Shown here in pieces: positions 1 to 5,585 of a stretch of 5,878 nucleotides of DNA. A model generated the notes under the pieces. That model was not told where the DNA came from. It searched no databases and saw only the letters and a list, made by a program, of their open reading frames with translations. Within the stretch, counting starts at the first letter, position 1. Each line of letters opens with the position of its first letter. Both the position numbers and the translations under genes were made by a program. The DNA lies in the NCBI GenBank assembly GCA_030539135.1, contig JAUNSQ010000100.1, positions 1 through 5,878 on the forward strand, read 5' to 3'. The DNA is from Synergistaceae bacterium (lineage in GTDB: Bacteria; Synergistota; Synergistia; Synergistales; Synergistaceae).

Positions 1-14
1 TTTAAAGCCACTGG

Positions 15-39
15 ATCCCCGATAGAACCGCTCGGGGAT
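15..39. repeat. Hairpin repeat E1 (8-bp stem, 9-nt loop) with GACGG tail
   Basis: A perfect inverted repeat pairs ATCCCCGA (15-22) with TCGGGGAT (32-39) across the 9-nt loop TAGAACCGC. It is preceded by CACTGG and followed at 40-61 by a GACGGGCGGGG tail that itself ends in CACTGG. Two further hairpins in the window have the same stem length, loop length and GACGG tail but different stem bases. Its architecture resembles dispersed palindromic repeats such as the Neisseria dRS3 type, but I cannot assign it to a named family. Confidence 0.75.
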
Positions 40-75
40 GACGGGCGGGGTGGGTCACTGGTCACCGCCCCTTTT

Positions 76-143
76 GTCTGGCCGTAGTGGTTCTATCTCT
101 AGTCTGCCCGTAGTGACTCCATACGGGCCAAGGTGGCGTTGAC
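76..143. repeat. GTCTG-type repeat pair with terminal hairpin (copy A)
   Basis: A 26-bp unit (76-101) beginning GTCTGGCCGTAGTGG is followed directly by a second unit (102-143) beginning GTCTGCCCGTAGTGACTCC. The second unit carries a perfect 7-bp hairpin, GCCCGTA (106-112) with TACGGGC (122-128) across a 9-nt loop, and ends in GGCGTTGAC. The first unit has the left half of the motif but no right arm. Near-identical hairpin units occur at 2933-2974 and 3076-3117. Confidence 0.75.
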
Positions 144-173
144 TTTCAAACCTTAGAACATTAAAGACACCTA

Positions 174-198
174 TCACCGCATAGAGTCGTTGCGGTGA
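174..198. repeat. Hairpin repeat E2 (8-bp stem, 9-nt loop) with GACGG tail
   Basis: TCACCGCA (174-181) pairs perfectly with TGCGGTGA (191-198) across the 9-nt loop TAGAGTCGT, followed by GACGG at 199-203. The loop closely matches that of the hairpin at 15-39 (TAGAACCGC), while the stem bases differ yet remain fully paired. It sits about 30 nt beyond the end of the GTCTG-type hairpin unit, the same order seen at 2933-3022. Confidence 0.75.
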
Positions 199-224
199 GA
201 CGGACGGGGAAAACCCCGCCCGCC
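199..224 (-). terminator. Probable transcription terminator or 3' stabilising hairpin of the secreted-protein gene
   Basis: Read on the minus strand just after the stop codon at 236-238, an 11-bp GC-rich stem (199-209 with 214-224) closes a UUUU loop. Two of its pairs are G-U in the minus-strand RNA; the same positions would be A-C mismatches in a plus-strand RNA. This points to function in the minus-strand transcript. There is no U-run after the stem, so it is not a classical intrinsic terminator. Its outer arm reuses the GACGG tail of the adjacent repeat hairpin. Confidence 0.45.
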
Positions 225-235
225 GTTGTCATTCG

Positions 236-1138
236 TTACTTTTTCTTACGAAGGATGAACGGGACCGCGAGGAGCGCGAGCAGTCCGAACCCAGCCGAGC
301 ATCCGCCGGAGCTTCCGCTTGGCTTCGGCGCGTCGCCGGAGGTCACCGTGAATGTGATATCCTTGGATGCCGCGCCCGCCGCGTTGGTCGCGATGAAAGT
401 TACGGGGTATGAGCCGACTGTCGTGGCCTTGCCGCTTATAACGTAGCCGCTCATCGCGAGGCCAGCGGGCAGATCGCCGCTCTTCGTCCACGTGATGGGC
501 GTGTCGCCGTCTGTTGCGAGTGAGAGCAAGTATTCCTTGCCGGCGACCACTGCTTGCGCCGCATCCGTCTTTATTGTGGGCTTCGTGCCGATTGGAGTGG
601 AGCCTTTAACGAGGAGAAGGAAATTCTCGCCTGCCCCTCCCGAGAAGTCGCAAAGGGTGCATGGGCTGGCGAGCGTAGCTGATACAGTCTTGCCTGTTCT
701 TGTTATCGACGCCGCTTCGCCGAGTTTTGTCATATCTGTGTCCGCGCTGGTTCCGCCAACGATGACGAGCTTCAGCCCGTCAGGCAATGTATTAAACACT
801 GTGTCGTCAGCGGGGTCTACCGTAAATTCAAGCTGCGTGAAGGCGGGCGTTGCCGCAGTCATATCCGAAAAGCCCCACATCGCGTAGATGTCCACGTCGC
901 CCACCGCCGTGCTAAACGCCGCTTTCGTGACAAATTCACTATCCATGACAGACTTGGAATGGAAGTTTTTGATCCAGTTGCCAATCGTCTGCGCCGAACC
1001 GCCTAGTGAAATTGCCGACATATCGCAGGCGTTATCCGCATACGATAGATACTTGGTCGTTGTCGGCGCGGCTAACGCCCCTCCGACAAACGCGAAGACC
1101 AAAAACGCAGTTAAAATTCCGATGATGAACTTTCTCAT
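236..1138 (-). CDS. Secreted Ig-like protein with Synergist-CTERM sorting signal
   Basis: This predicted 300-residue protein is exported and anchored at the cell envelope; its specific function is unknown. Residues 1-23 form a signal peptide (MRK, a hydrophobic core, then a likely cut after GGALA). Residues 24-185 are not recognised; they contain C38 and a CTLC pair (C160, C163) that could form a disulfide. Residues about 187-265 resemble a putative Ig (He_PIG) domain, with the typical LPAGLxM-xGxISGxATxxGxYPVTFxATNxAG pattern. Residues 278-300 are Gly-Gly-Cys, a hydrophobic helix and RKKK, matching the Synergist-CTERM sorting signal, whose Cys is a likely processing or lipid-attachment site. 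The ATG at 1138 is chosen because it begins the signal peptide and has GGGGAG nine bases upstream. The frame stays open to 1264 but lacks a ribosome site there, so that extension is probably leader. No sorting enzyme is encoded in the window. Confidence 0.9.
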   Translation of the reverse strand: MRKFIIGILTAFLVFAFVGGALAAPTTTKYLSYADNACDMSAISLGGSAQTIGNWIKNFHSKSVMDSEFVTKAAFSTAVGDVDIYAMWGFSDMTAATPAFTQLEFTVDPADDTVFNTLPDGLKLVIVGGTSADTDMTKLGEAASITRTGKTVSATLASPCTLCDFSGGAGENFLLLVKGSTPIGTKPTIKTDAAQAVVAGKEYLLSLATDGDTPITWTKSGDLPAGLAMSGYVISGKATTVGSYPVTFIATNAAGAASKDITFTVTSGDAPKPSGSSGGCSAGFGLLALLAVPFILRKKK

Positions 1139-1147
1139 AAGAACACT

Positions 1148-1153
1148 CTCCCC
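1148..1153 (-). promoter_or_regulatory. Ribosome binding site deciding the start of the secreted-protein gene
   Basis: Minus-strand GGGGAG lies nine bases before the ATG at 1136-1138. The in-frame ATG codons further upstream (1204, 1264) have no such sequence, so this site supports the short 300-residue form that begins with the signal peptide. Confidence 0.7.
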
Positions 1154-1167
1154 TTTTTGGATTTTTT

Positions 1168-1261
1168 CCGCGATTTCTTCGCGGCTTATGAGAAATTCAT
1201 ACATGATATTTGCGATTTTGGGTATGTCGTAAAGACGCCAAAACTTTTTTGGGGAAGTTTT
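1168..1261 (-). promoter_or_regulatory. Structured 5' leader of the secreted-protein gene
   Basis: Two inverted repeats lie in the leader. CCGCGA (1168-1173) pairs with TCGCGG (1179-1184) across 5 nt, close to the ribosome binding site. AAAACTT (1240-1246) pairs with AAGTTTT (1255-1261) across 8 nt, and competes with a CCAAAA/TTTTGG stem in the same place. Neither has a U-run in the minus-strand RNA, so they are not terminators. A role in translation or mRNA stability is inference. Confidence 0.35.
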
Positions 1262-1276
1262 CACGAAACAAGAATA

Positions 1277-1297
1277 ATTTAACCAATGCTGTTAAAT
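1277..1297. promoter_or_regulatory. Operator-like palindrome upstream of the secreted-protein gene
   Basis: ATTTAAC (1277-1283) and GTTAAAT (1291-1297) form a perfect 7-bp inverted repeat with a 7-nt centre, 21 bp in all, the size expected of a site for a dimeric HTH protein. It lies just downstream of a candidate promoter (-10 at 1321-1326). Which protein would bind is unknown; the LuxR-type regulator encoded just upstream is one candidate. Confidence 0.3.
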
Positions 1298-1320
1298 CTG
1301 CGGGGTGCTGAATTATTGCG

Positions 1321-1350
1321 ATTATGACACAATTAGCTGAAATTTGCTAA
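1321..1350 (-). promoter_or_regulatory. Candidate sigma-70 promoter for the secreted-protein gene
   Basis: On the minus strand, TTAGCA (1345-1350) and CATAAT (1321-1326) are separated by 18 bp, matching consensus at 4/6 and 5/6 positions. The -35 overlaps the stop codon of the upstream regulator gene. Transcription from here would give a leader of about 175 nt. Confidence 0.4.
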
Positions 1351-2741
1351 GAATTTTTTTCCTTGTTGACAAGATGGAGAAAACCTACGCGGTTTTTCGT
1401 GTCTGTTTTTTCGTAAATGGACGTTATGTGATGTTGGACTGTCCGCATTCCAATATTTAAATCGTCCGCGATGCCTTTTAGATCGTTGTCGGACCTTATC
1501 AATCTGAGCGCGACGTCGGCCTCGCGGCTGGTGAGCCCATATGTGTCGAAGAATTTTTGCAGCTTGAGAGCGTCGTCTATGTCGGCGGCGGCGTAGTCGT
1601 TCTTGTAGCTGAGGCTGCCGCTGAGGTAGAAGAGGAGGAACGAGAGGACGAAGAGGCCGAAGTTGACCATCATCACGACGCGGTAGTCGCCCCACTGGAC
1701 GAGCGCGGCGGTGGGGACGGCCGAGAGCCCAAGCGCGGCGGAGCGAGCGACGCGCCCCATCCCCGCCCATAGCGCCGGGTTCCTGGTGTATGGCGCGATG
1801 TCCATGAAGGAGACGGTGAAGAATACGACGTAGAACCCGCCGTAGAAGTATGCCATAGAGAAGCTGACGGCGTATGTCTCGGGCGTGTTGAAGAAGCTGA
1901 CGGCGGCGACGGACAGGGTCATGGCGCAGACGATGGCGAGCGGGAGGTATGCGCGGTCTTTGCAGTCGGCGATCGCCCCGGCCGCAATCAGGCCGACGGC
2001 GTAGAAGAGGCGCGGCCACGAGGCGACGTCAGCCGCGCCCTGCGCGTGGAGCTTCGTCATGGAGATGTCCATCGCGCTGAAGATGAGGGTCATTGCGGCG
2101 GCTATGAGGAAGAGCAGGAGGCATTTGTTCCCGACGTTTGGTATCTCAAGCGAGTACCTGCGCTCTATCTCCACGCTTGCCCGCCGCGAGCCGCGAACAG
2201 CGGCCGCGAGGAGCAGCCCGAAGGCGGCGGAGAGAAGAACGACGCGCGGCGCGAAGGCGAGGCCGGTGTTCTGGAATAGGTACTGCGCTACTATCGAGAC
2301 GCAGACGGCGCACCCAATGGTCTTGCCAAGGCGGCGGTCGTTGGCGAAGGAGACGGACATGTCGAGGTGGACGAGCCCGCCGACACACCCGAGCGACGCC
2401 ATGCAGACGACGGTGAGGAAGAGGTAGCCGAGGGCGGACGCCCGCGCGAACGATATCGCGGAGAGGGAGACGAACGCCGCGGCGACGAAGAGCGGCATCA
2501 GCGTGCGGCGGCAGAACGCGCTTTTGACTCCGGCGCGGCGGACGAGCGGGTAGAGAAGATAGCCGACGCCGGTCGAGGATATGGAGACGGCGTAGGCGAA
2601 CGCGAGCAGGTCGCGCGGCAGAGCGGCGGCGGCTCTGGCGTTCACGAGCAGCTCCGTCAGCAGGAATATGAACATATATAATGAAAAGACCGCGGCGGAT
2701 CTCAACTCTTTTTCTCCGCCGCGGGACAAGTTCTCAAACAT
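1347..2741 (-). CDS. Membrane-embedded LuxR-family regulator (12-helix membrane domain plus HTH)
   Basis: A 464-residue protein with two parts. Residues about 14-376 are strongly hydrophobic and form roughly 12 membrane segments in an MFS-transporter-like layout. Residues about 401-460 are a C-terminal LuxR-type helix-turn-helix, with the hallmark GLTSREADVALRL, the recognition region IADDLNIGMRTVQHHITSIYEK and a TDTKNR end. This architecture, a transporter-like sensor fused to a LuxR DNA-binding domain, is known in gut Actinobacteria such as Eggerthella and related lineages. By inference it senses a small molecule at the membrane and binds DNA directly. The ATG at 2741 is preferred over the adjacent TTG at 2744 because GGGTGA lies four bases upstream of the ATG. 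No clear terminator follows the stop, so readthrough toward the secreted-protein gene 208 bp downstream is possible. Ligand and targets are unknown. Confidence 0.9.
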   Translation of the reverse strand: MFENLSRGGEKELRSAAVFSLYMFIFLLTELLVNARAAAALPRDLLAFAYAVSISSTGVGYLLYPLVRRAGVKSAFCRRTLMPLFVAAAFVSLSAISFARASALGYLFLTVVCMASLGCVGGLVHLDMSVSFANDRRLGKTIGCAVCVSIVAQYLFQNTGLAFAPRVVLLSAAFGLLLAAAVRGSRRASVEIERRYSLEIPNVGNKCLLLFLIAAAMTLIFSAMDISMTKLHAQGAADVASWPRLFYAVGLIAAGAIADCKDRAYLPLAIVCAMTLSVAAVSFFNTPETYAVSFSMAYFYGGFYVVFFTVSFMDIAPYTRNPALWAGMGRVARSAALGLSAVPTAALVQWGDYRVVMMVNFGLFVLSFLLFYLSGSLSYKNDYAAADIDDALKLQKFFDTYGLTSREADVALRLIRSDNDLKGIADDLNIGMRTVQHHITSIYEKTDTKNRVGFLHLVNKEKNS

Positions 2742-2772
2742 CAAATCACCCGCGAGTTTCTAATTTGTGTTG

Positions 2773-2781
2773 ATTATAGCA
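2773..2781 (-). promoter_or_regulatory. Extended -10 promoter of the LuxR-type regulator gene
   Basis: The minus strand reads TGCTATAAT, a perfect TATAAT (2773-2778) with the TGn extension (2779-2781). No good -35 lies 17 bp upstream, which fits an extended -10 promoter. Transcription would start near 2766, leaving a leader of about 25 nt before the ATG at 2741. Confidence 0.6.
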
Positions 2782-2830
2782 AATATTTTAGACAATGGAC
2801 GTGAACGGGACGCGAATTTTTTCAAATTTC

Positions 2831-2974
2831 GCCGCCCGAAATGGGTCTAATCTTTGTCTGGCAGTAATGTTCCCCTACTTGTCTGGCCGCATTTGGTCCT
2901 ATCTCTTGTCTCACCGCAGCGCTTCTCTTCTTGTCTGCCCGTAGTGACTCCATACGGGCCAGAGCGACGTTGAC
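2831..2974. repeat. Tandem 25-27 bp GTCTG-type repeat array ending in a hairpin unit (copy B)
   Basis: Units start at 2831 (degenerate), 2856, 2881, 2908 and 2933, with steps of 25, 25, 27 and 25 bases. Consensus is roughly GTCTGGCCGCAGTGGTTCTA followed by TCTCTT. The last unit (2933-2974) begins GTCTGCCCGTAGTGACTCC, carries the perfect hairpin GCCCGTA (2937-2943) / TACGGGC (2953-2959) with a 9-nt loop, and ends GACGTTGAC. It is almost identical to 102-143. There are no unique spacers between units, so this is not a CRISPR array, and no believable reading frame follows it. Confidence 0.75.
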
Positions 2975-2997
2975 CCTAAAAGATTTAACGACACTGG

Positions 2998-3022
2998 ATG
3001 CCGTATTGAACATTTACGGCAT
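2998..3022. repeat. Hairpin repeat E3 (8-bp stem, 9-nt loop) with GACGG tail
   Basis: ATGCCGTA (2998-3005) pairs perfectly with TACGGCAT (3015-3022) across the 9-nt loop TTGAACATT. It is preceded by CACTGG and followed by GACGG (3023-3027), the same flanks as the hairpin at 15-39. Compared with 174-198, four of the eight pairs are changed on both sides; compared with 15-39, three are. Confidence 0.75.
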
Positions 3023-3050
3023 GACGGTCAAAAGCGATGCGCGAGGTTTC

Positions 3051-3117
3051 GTCTGGCCGCAGTGGTTCTCTTCCTGTCTGCCCGCAGTGGGTCTATGCGG
3101 GCTAAGGCGGCTTTGAC
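3051..3117. repeat. GTCTG-type repeat pair with terminal hairpin (copy C)
   Basis: A 25-bp unit (3051-3075) beginning GTCTGGCCGCAGTGG is followed by a hairpin unit (3076-3117) beginning GTCTGCCCGCAGTGGG. The hairpin is GCCCGCA (3080-3086) / TGCGGGC (3096-3102) with a 9-nt loop, ending GGCTTTGAC. Relative to copies A and B, one stem pair has changed from T-A to C-G on both arms, a compensated change. Confidence 0.75.
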
Positions 3118-3129
3118 CGCGGTTTTGCA

Positions 3130-3189
3130 AAAAAGTGTATCGCGAGGACACTTTTCGGCGTCGAAAAGTGTTGCGCGAATACACTTTTT
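3130..3189. repeat. 60-nt palindrome made of two 8-bp/9-nt hairpins
   Basis: Two modules sit side by side: AAAAGTGT (3131-3138) with ACACTTTT (3148-3155) around ATCGCGAGG, and AAAAGTGT (3164-3171) with ACACTTTT (3181-3188) around TGCGCGAAT. An 8-nt CGGCGTCG linker joins them. The whole stretch can also fold as one long stem, with outer 11 bp and inner 10 bp interrupted by a 7-nt internal loop and capped by GCGT. It lies past the end of cstA, outside the cstA terminator. Confidence 0.75.
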
Positions 3190-3211
3190 GTCAGATGACG
3201 CAGACAGGCAT

Positions 3212-3245
3212 AAAAAAACAGGAGAGCCGCGAGGCTCTCCTGTTT
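3212..3245 (-). terminator. Intrinsic terminator of cstA
   Basis: A perfect 13-bp stem (3216-3228 with 3233-3245, core CAGGAGAGCC / GGCTCTCCTG) closes a 4-nt loop. On the minus strand it is followed by a run of seven T (3212-3218, partly inside the stem base). It begins 28 bases past the cstA stop codon, the expected place for the end of that transcript. Confidence 0.9.
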
Positions 3246-3273
3246 GCTGATTCGTTGTTCAAACAGGTGGAGC

Positions 3274-4908
3274 TTAGTTCTGTTTGATGGCTTTCATGCC
3301 TTCTTTGACGAGAAGGACGGCGAGGACGAGAAGGATGCCCGATATGACTGCGAGCGGGTAGTTCGGAGCGCCGCTTGACATTGTCGTTACGATCTCTATC
3401 ACGAGGCCGGCCATGCTGGTGACGAGCATGAACCAGAACGGGATAAGGAGGAAGGTGGCTTTCTTCTTGAGTCCACGGATGATCCAAGCCGCGATGCCGA
3501 GGAGCGCGAGCGCCGCGACGAGCTGGTTGGAGGCTCCGAAGACCGGCCAGATGACCGCCCATGCCGCGACCGCTTTGCCGGTGGCGTCTGTCGTCTTGAA
3601 GTATACGAAGACGAGGGCTGCCGCGATGGCTACGATGGTCGCCGTGTATTTGTCGATCTTGTTGTTGGAGATCTCCTGTATCTGGTAGCGGGCAAGGCGA
3701 GTCGCCGTGTCAAGGGACGTAAGGAGGAATCCGTTGACCGCGATCATGCCGAGGCGCATGCCTATCACAGGGTCGATGCCGATGAGTCCGCAGAATTTGC
3801 CGAAGCCAAGTCCGAACGTGGCTGTCGGGCCGCCTTTCTGCATCGCGCCTGCCGCCATGAAGGTGCCGAGCGCGATGACGGCGACGAGGCCTTCAAGGAG
3901 CATTCCGCCGTATCCGATGGGGAGGGCGTCTCTCTCATGCGAGAGCTGCTTGGAGGTCGTGCCGCTTCCTACGAGCGAGTGGAAGCCGGAGATGGCTCCG
4001 CAGGCGACGACCGTGAAGAGCATCGGCCAGAGGGGCCATGACGGGGCTTTTGATACGCCGAGGAGCTTGATATTGCTGGCGATCATTGGGACGTTGCCCA
4101 TGTTCATCGAGCTGCCGAAGAGCATTCCTATCGCGCCGACGATGACGGCGAAATAGAGGAAGAAGGAAGCGAGGTAGTCGCGCGGCTGGAGCAGGAGCCA
4201 TACGGGGAGTATGGAGGCCGCGAGGATGTATATCGCGAGGGCCGCGTTCCAGAAGTTGGCGTCATGTCCGAACACTGTCTGAACGAACGCCCAGTCTCCG
4301 CCCTTCCATGAGCAGACGGCGATGATGGCGAGCATCACGATAGTGACGAGTTTGAGGTCTACGTTGAAGCGATAGATGAGTATGCCGGAGATTATCGCAA
4401 GGAAGATGTACAGGCATCCGACAAAAGCGACTACCGGGTCGGCGACGAAGGTCGATGTCGTCATAACGAGGAAGACGGCGACGACGAGGACGAGCGAGAG
4501 GATCGTGAACCACAGGAAGAGCTTCTCGCCGGTCTTGCCGATGTACTTCTCGATGACGACGCCGACGGATTTGCCGTCGTTGCGCATCGAAGCTACGACC
4601 GCGCCCATGTCATGCGGCCCGCCGAGGAATATCGAACCGACCATGCACCATACGAACGCGGGCAGCCATCCGAAGACGGCCGCGGCCTGGATAGGCCCGA
4701 CGATGGGGCCGGCTCCGGCTATCGATGAGAAGTGGTGGCCAAGGAGCACCGCCGGGTGGGCCGGGCAGTAGTCCATGCCGTCGTTGAGCGTTTCGGCAGG
4801 GGTCTTCTTCCCGTTATCGAGTCCGTAGACTCCCGCCATGAAGTCGCCGTAGAATTTGTAGCCGAGTACGAGCATTACAAGAGCGGCTATTAACATTACT
4901 GCAAACAT
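3274..4908 (-). CDS. cstA: CstA-family carbon starvation protein (peptide/pyruvate transporter)
   Basis: A 544-residue inner-membrane protein with well over ten hydrophobic helices. Family hallmarks are all present in order: KTPAETLNDGMDYCPAHPAVLLGHHF followed by SSIAGAGPIVGP (about 35-72), GGPHDMGAVVASMRNDGKSVG (96-116), LPVWLLLQPRDYLASFFLY (234-252), GFHSLVGSGTTSKQL (308-322), TSLDTATRLARYQ (397-409) and WPVFGASNQLVAALAL (454-469). Members of this family import peptides or pyruvate during carbon limitation. At 544 residues it lacks part of the C-terminal region of the roughly 700-residue Escherichia coli proteins, but the C-terminus looks intact and the shorter form is common in other bacteria. 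The ATG has GGAGGT nine bases upstream, and a strong terminator follows the stop. The exact substrate cannot be read from the sequence. In an amino-acid-fermenting Synergistota host, peptide uptake would be a natural role, but that is inference. Confidence 0.95.
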   Translation of the reverse strand: MFAVMLIAALVMLVLGYKFYGDFMAGVYGLDNGKKTPAETLNDGMDYCPAHPAVLLGHHFSSIAGAGPIVGPIQAAAVFGWLPAFVWCMVGSIFLGGPHDMGAVVASMRNDGKSVGVVIEKYIGKTGEKLFLWFTILSLVLVVAVFLVMTTSTFVADPVVAFVGCLYIFLAIISGILIYRFNVDLKLVTIVMLAIIAVCSWKGGDWAFVQTVFGHDANFWNAALAIYILAASILPVWLLLQPRDYLASFFLYFAVIVGAIGMLFGSSMNMGNVPMIASNIKLLGVSKAPSWPLWPMLFTVVACGAISGFHSLVGSGTTSKQLSHERDALPIGYGGMLLEGLVAVIALGTFMAAGAMQKGGPTATFGLGFGKFCGLIGIDPVIGMRLGMIAVNGFLLTSLDTATRLARYQIQEISNNKIDKYTATIVAIAAALVFVYFKTTDATGKAVAAWAVIWPVFGASNQLVAALALLGIAAWIIRGLKKKATFLLIPFWFMLVTSMAGLVIEIVTTMSSGAPNYPLAVISGILLVLAVLLVKEGMKAIKQN

Positions 4909-4917
4909 AAAAACAAC

Positions 4918-4923
4918 ACCTCC
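4918..4923 (-). promoter_or_regulatory. Ribosome binding site of cstA
   Basis: Minus-strand GGAGGT lies nine bases before the ATG at 4906-4908 and fixes the cstA start. The 69-bp gap upstream contains no convincing promoter or terminator; only a 4-bp CCGG/CCGG hairpin is visible near 4965. Confidence 0.8.
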
Positions 4924-4977
4924 ATAAAAATTTTTGCTGCGCTGTTGGATCTATAAAATATCAAGCCGGTGTTCCGG

Positions 4978-5355
4978 TCAGATATCCCTTGTCTTCTCCT
5001 CCGCGATGTTCGCGAGGTACGCCATATCTTTTATGTCCTTGCGAGGCTCCGCGCCGAGGGTGTACTTGTGTATCTCAACGAACCCGCGGAACCCAAGCGC
5101 GAGGGAACTCTTCTTATAATATGGCTCCCCTTCGTCCTGTAAAAATATATAACGCTGGAGCATCAGGTCGCGCTCGGACTTCGCCTCTTTGCGCAGGCGT
5201 TCGACGTCCTCGGGCAAATACTTCCATATTATATAGTCGTCCGCGTAGTACTTCGCGATCTCGCCGAGGAGCCCGCCTTTTATGAGGGAGACCCTGCGGT
5301 ACAGACCCTCCGCCGTCTCGCCGCGCCACGGCTCGAAACGCCACTCTTCCCACAT
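4978..5355 (-). CDS. Small soluble protein of unknown function upstream of cstA
   Basis: I do not recognise this protein. From the ATG at 5355 it has 125 residues; an in-frame GTG at 5409 would give 143. It is soluble-looking, with no signal peptide or membrane segment, and rich in charged and aromatic residues: WEEWRFEPWRGETAEGLYRR at the start, a basic/acidic helix-like stretch (about 50-68), then YIFLQDEGEPYYKKSSLALG. It lies 69 bp upstream of cstA on the same strand with no visible terminator between, so co-transcription is likely. It is not the short YbdD-type protein often found beside cstA, being twice as long and unlike it. The start is uncertain: the ATG has only a weak GGCGG ten bases upstream and the GTG has none. 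Coding is supported by an uninterrupted, compositionally protein-like frame. Confidence 0.65.
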   Translation of the reverse strand: MWEEWRFEPWRGETAEGLYRRVSLIKGGLLGEIAKYYADDYIIWKYLPEDVERLRKEAKSERDLMLQRYIFLQDEGEPYYKKSSLALGFRGFVEIHKYTLGAEPRKDIKDMAYLANIAEEKTRDI

Positions 5356-5429
5356 TTCTTTATAGCCGCCGAGCCGTGATAGATTTATCAGAACGCACAC
5401 ACTCCCCACGATGTTTCTATAACTTTCAG

Positions 5430-5458
5430 ATACTACAACAAACTAATAACAATTGCAA
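5430..5458 (-). promoter_or_regulatory. Candidate promoter for the small gene and cstA
   Basis: On the minus strand TTGCAA (5453-5458) and TAGTAT (5430-5435) are separated by 17 bp, each matching consensus at 4/6 positions. Transcription would start near 5423, upstream of both possible starts of the small gene. The surroundings are AT-rich, so chance matches are likely. Confidence 0.3.
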
Positions 5459-5584
5459 ATTATAAACGCTTTAAAGAGTTGATATGAATAATTTTATAAA
5501 AATAATTTGTAAAAATGTTATAACACCTTTATGTTAAGCGTTAGTTTTGAAAAACAGGATTAGAAAGAAATATGAAACGGAAGA
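5459..5584. other. AT-rich spacer between divergent genes
   Basis: This stretch is markedly AT-rich and contains no credible reading frame, RNA gene or strong hairpin. The only pairing seen is a 5-bp TAACA/TGTTA stem near 5520. It separates the minus-strand cstA unit from plus-strand tuf and could hold upstream promoter sequence for either side. Confidence 0.5.
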
Positions 5585-5585
5585 G

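Noticed and set aside
1168..1184. Intrinsic terminator in the leader of the secreted-protein gene
   Set aside because: The 6-bp stem is followed by an A-run, not a U-run, in the minus-strand RNA; the T-run lies on the wrong side for a plus-strand transcript.
492..1232. Plus-strand genes opposite the secreted-protein gene
   Set aside because: Both frames lie antisense to a gene with a clear signal peptide, Ig-like domain and sorting signal; they lack ribosome binding sites and family features, so they are shadows.
1333..2019. Arginine-rich protein overlapping the regulator gene
   Set aside because: It is a GC-rich alternate frame of the LuxR-type regulator gene; its Arg/Pro/His-heavy composition is typical of out-of-frame translation.
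2831..3117. CRISPR array
   Set aside because: The 25-27 bp units are directly adjacent, with no unique spacers between them, and the units themselves vary; no cas genes are visible.
2822..3250. Short proteins encoded in the repeat region
   Set aside because: These frames run through tandem repeats and hairpins on both strands, have no ribosome binding sites and read as repeat-derived peptides.
4924..4977. Independent cstA promoter in the 69-bp gap
   Set aside because: TATAGA and TATTTT-like boxes exist but no acceptable -35 lies at 16-18 bp; too weak to call.
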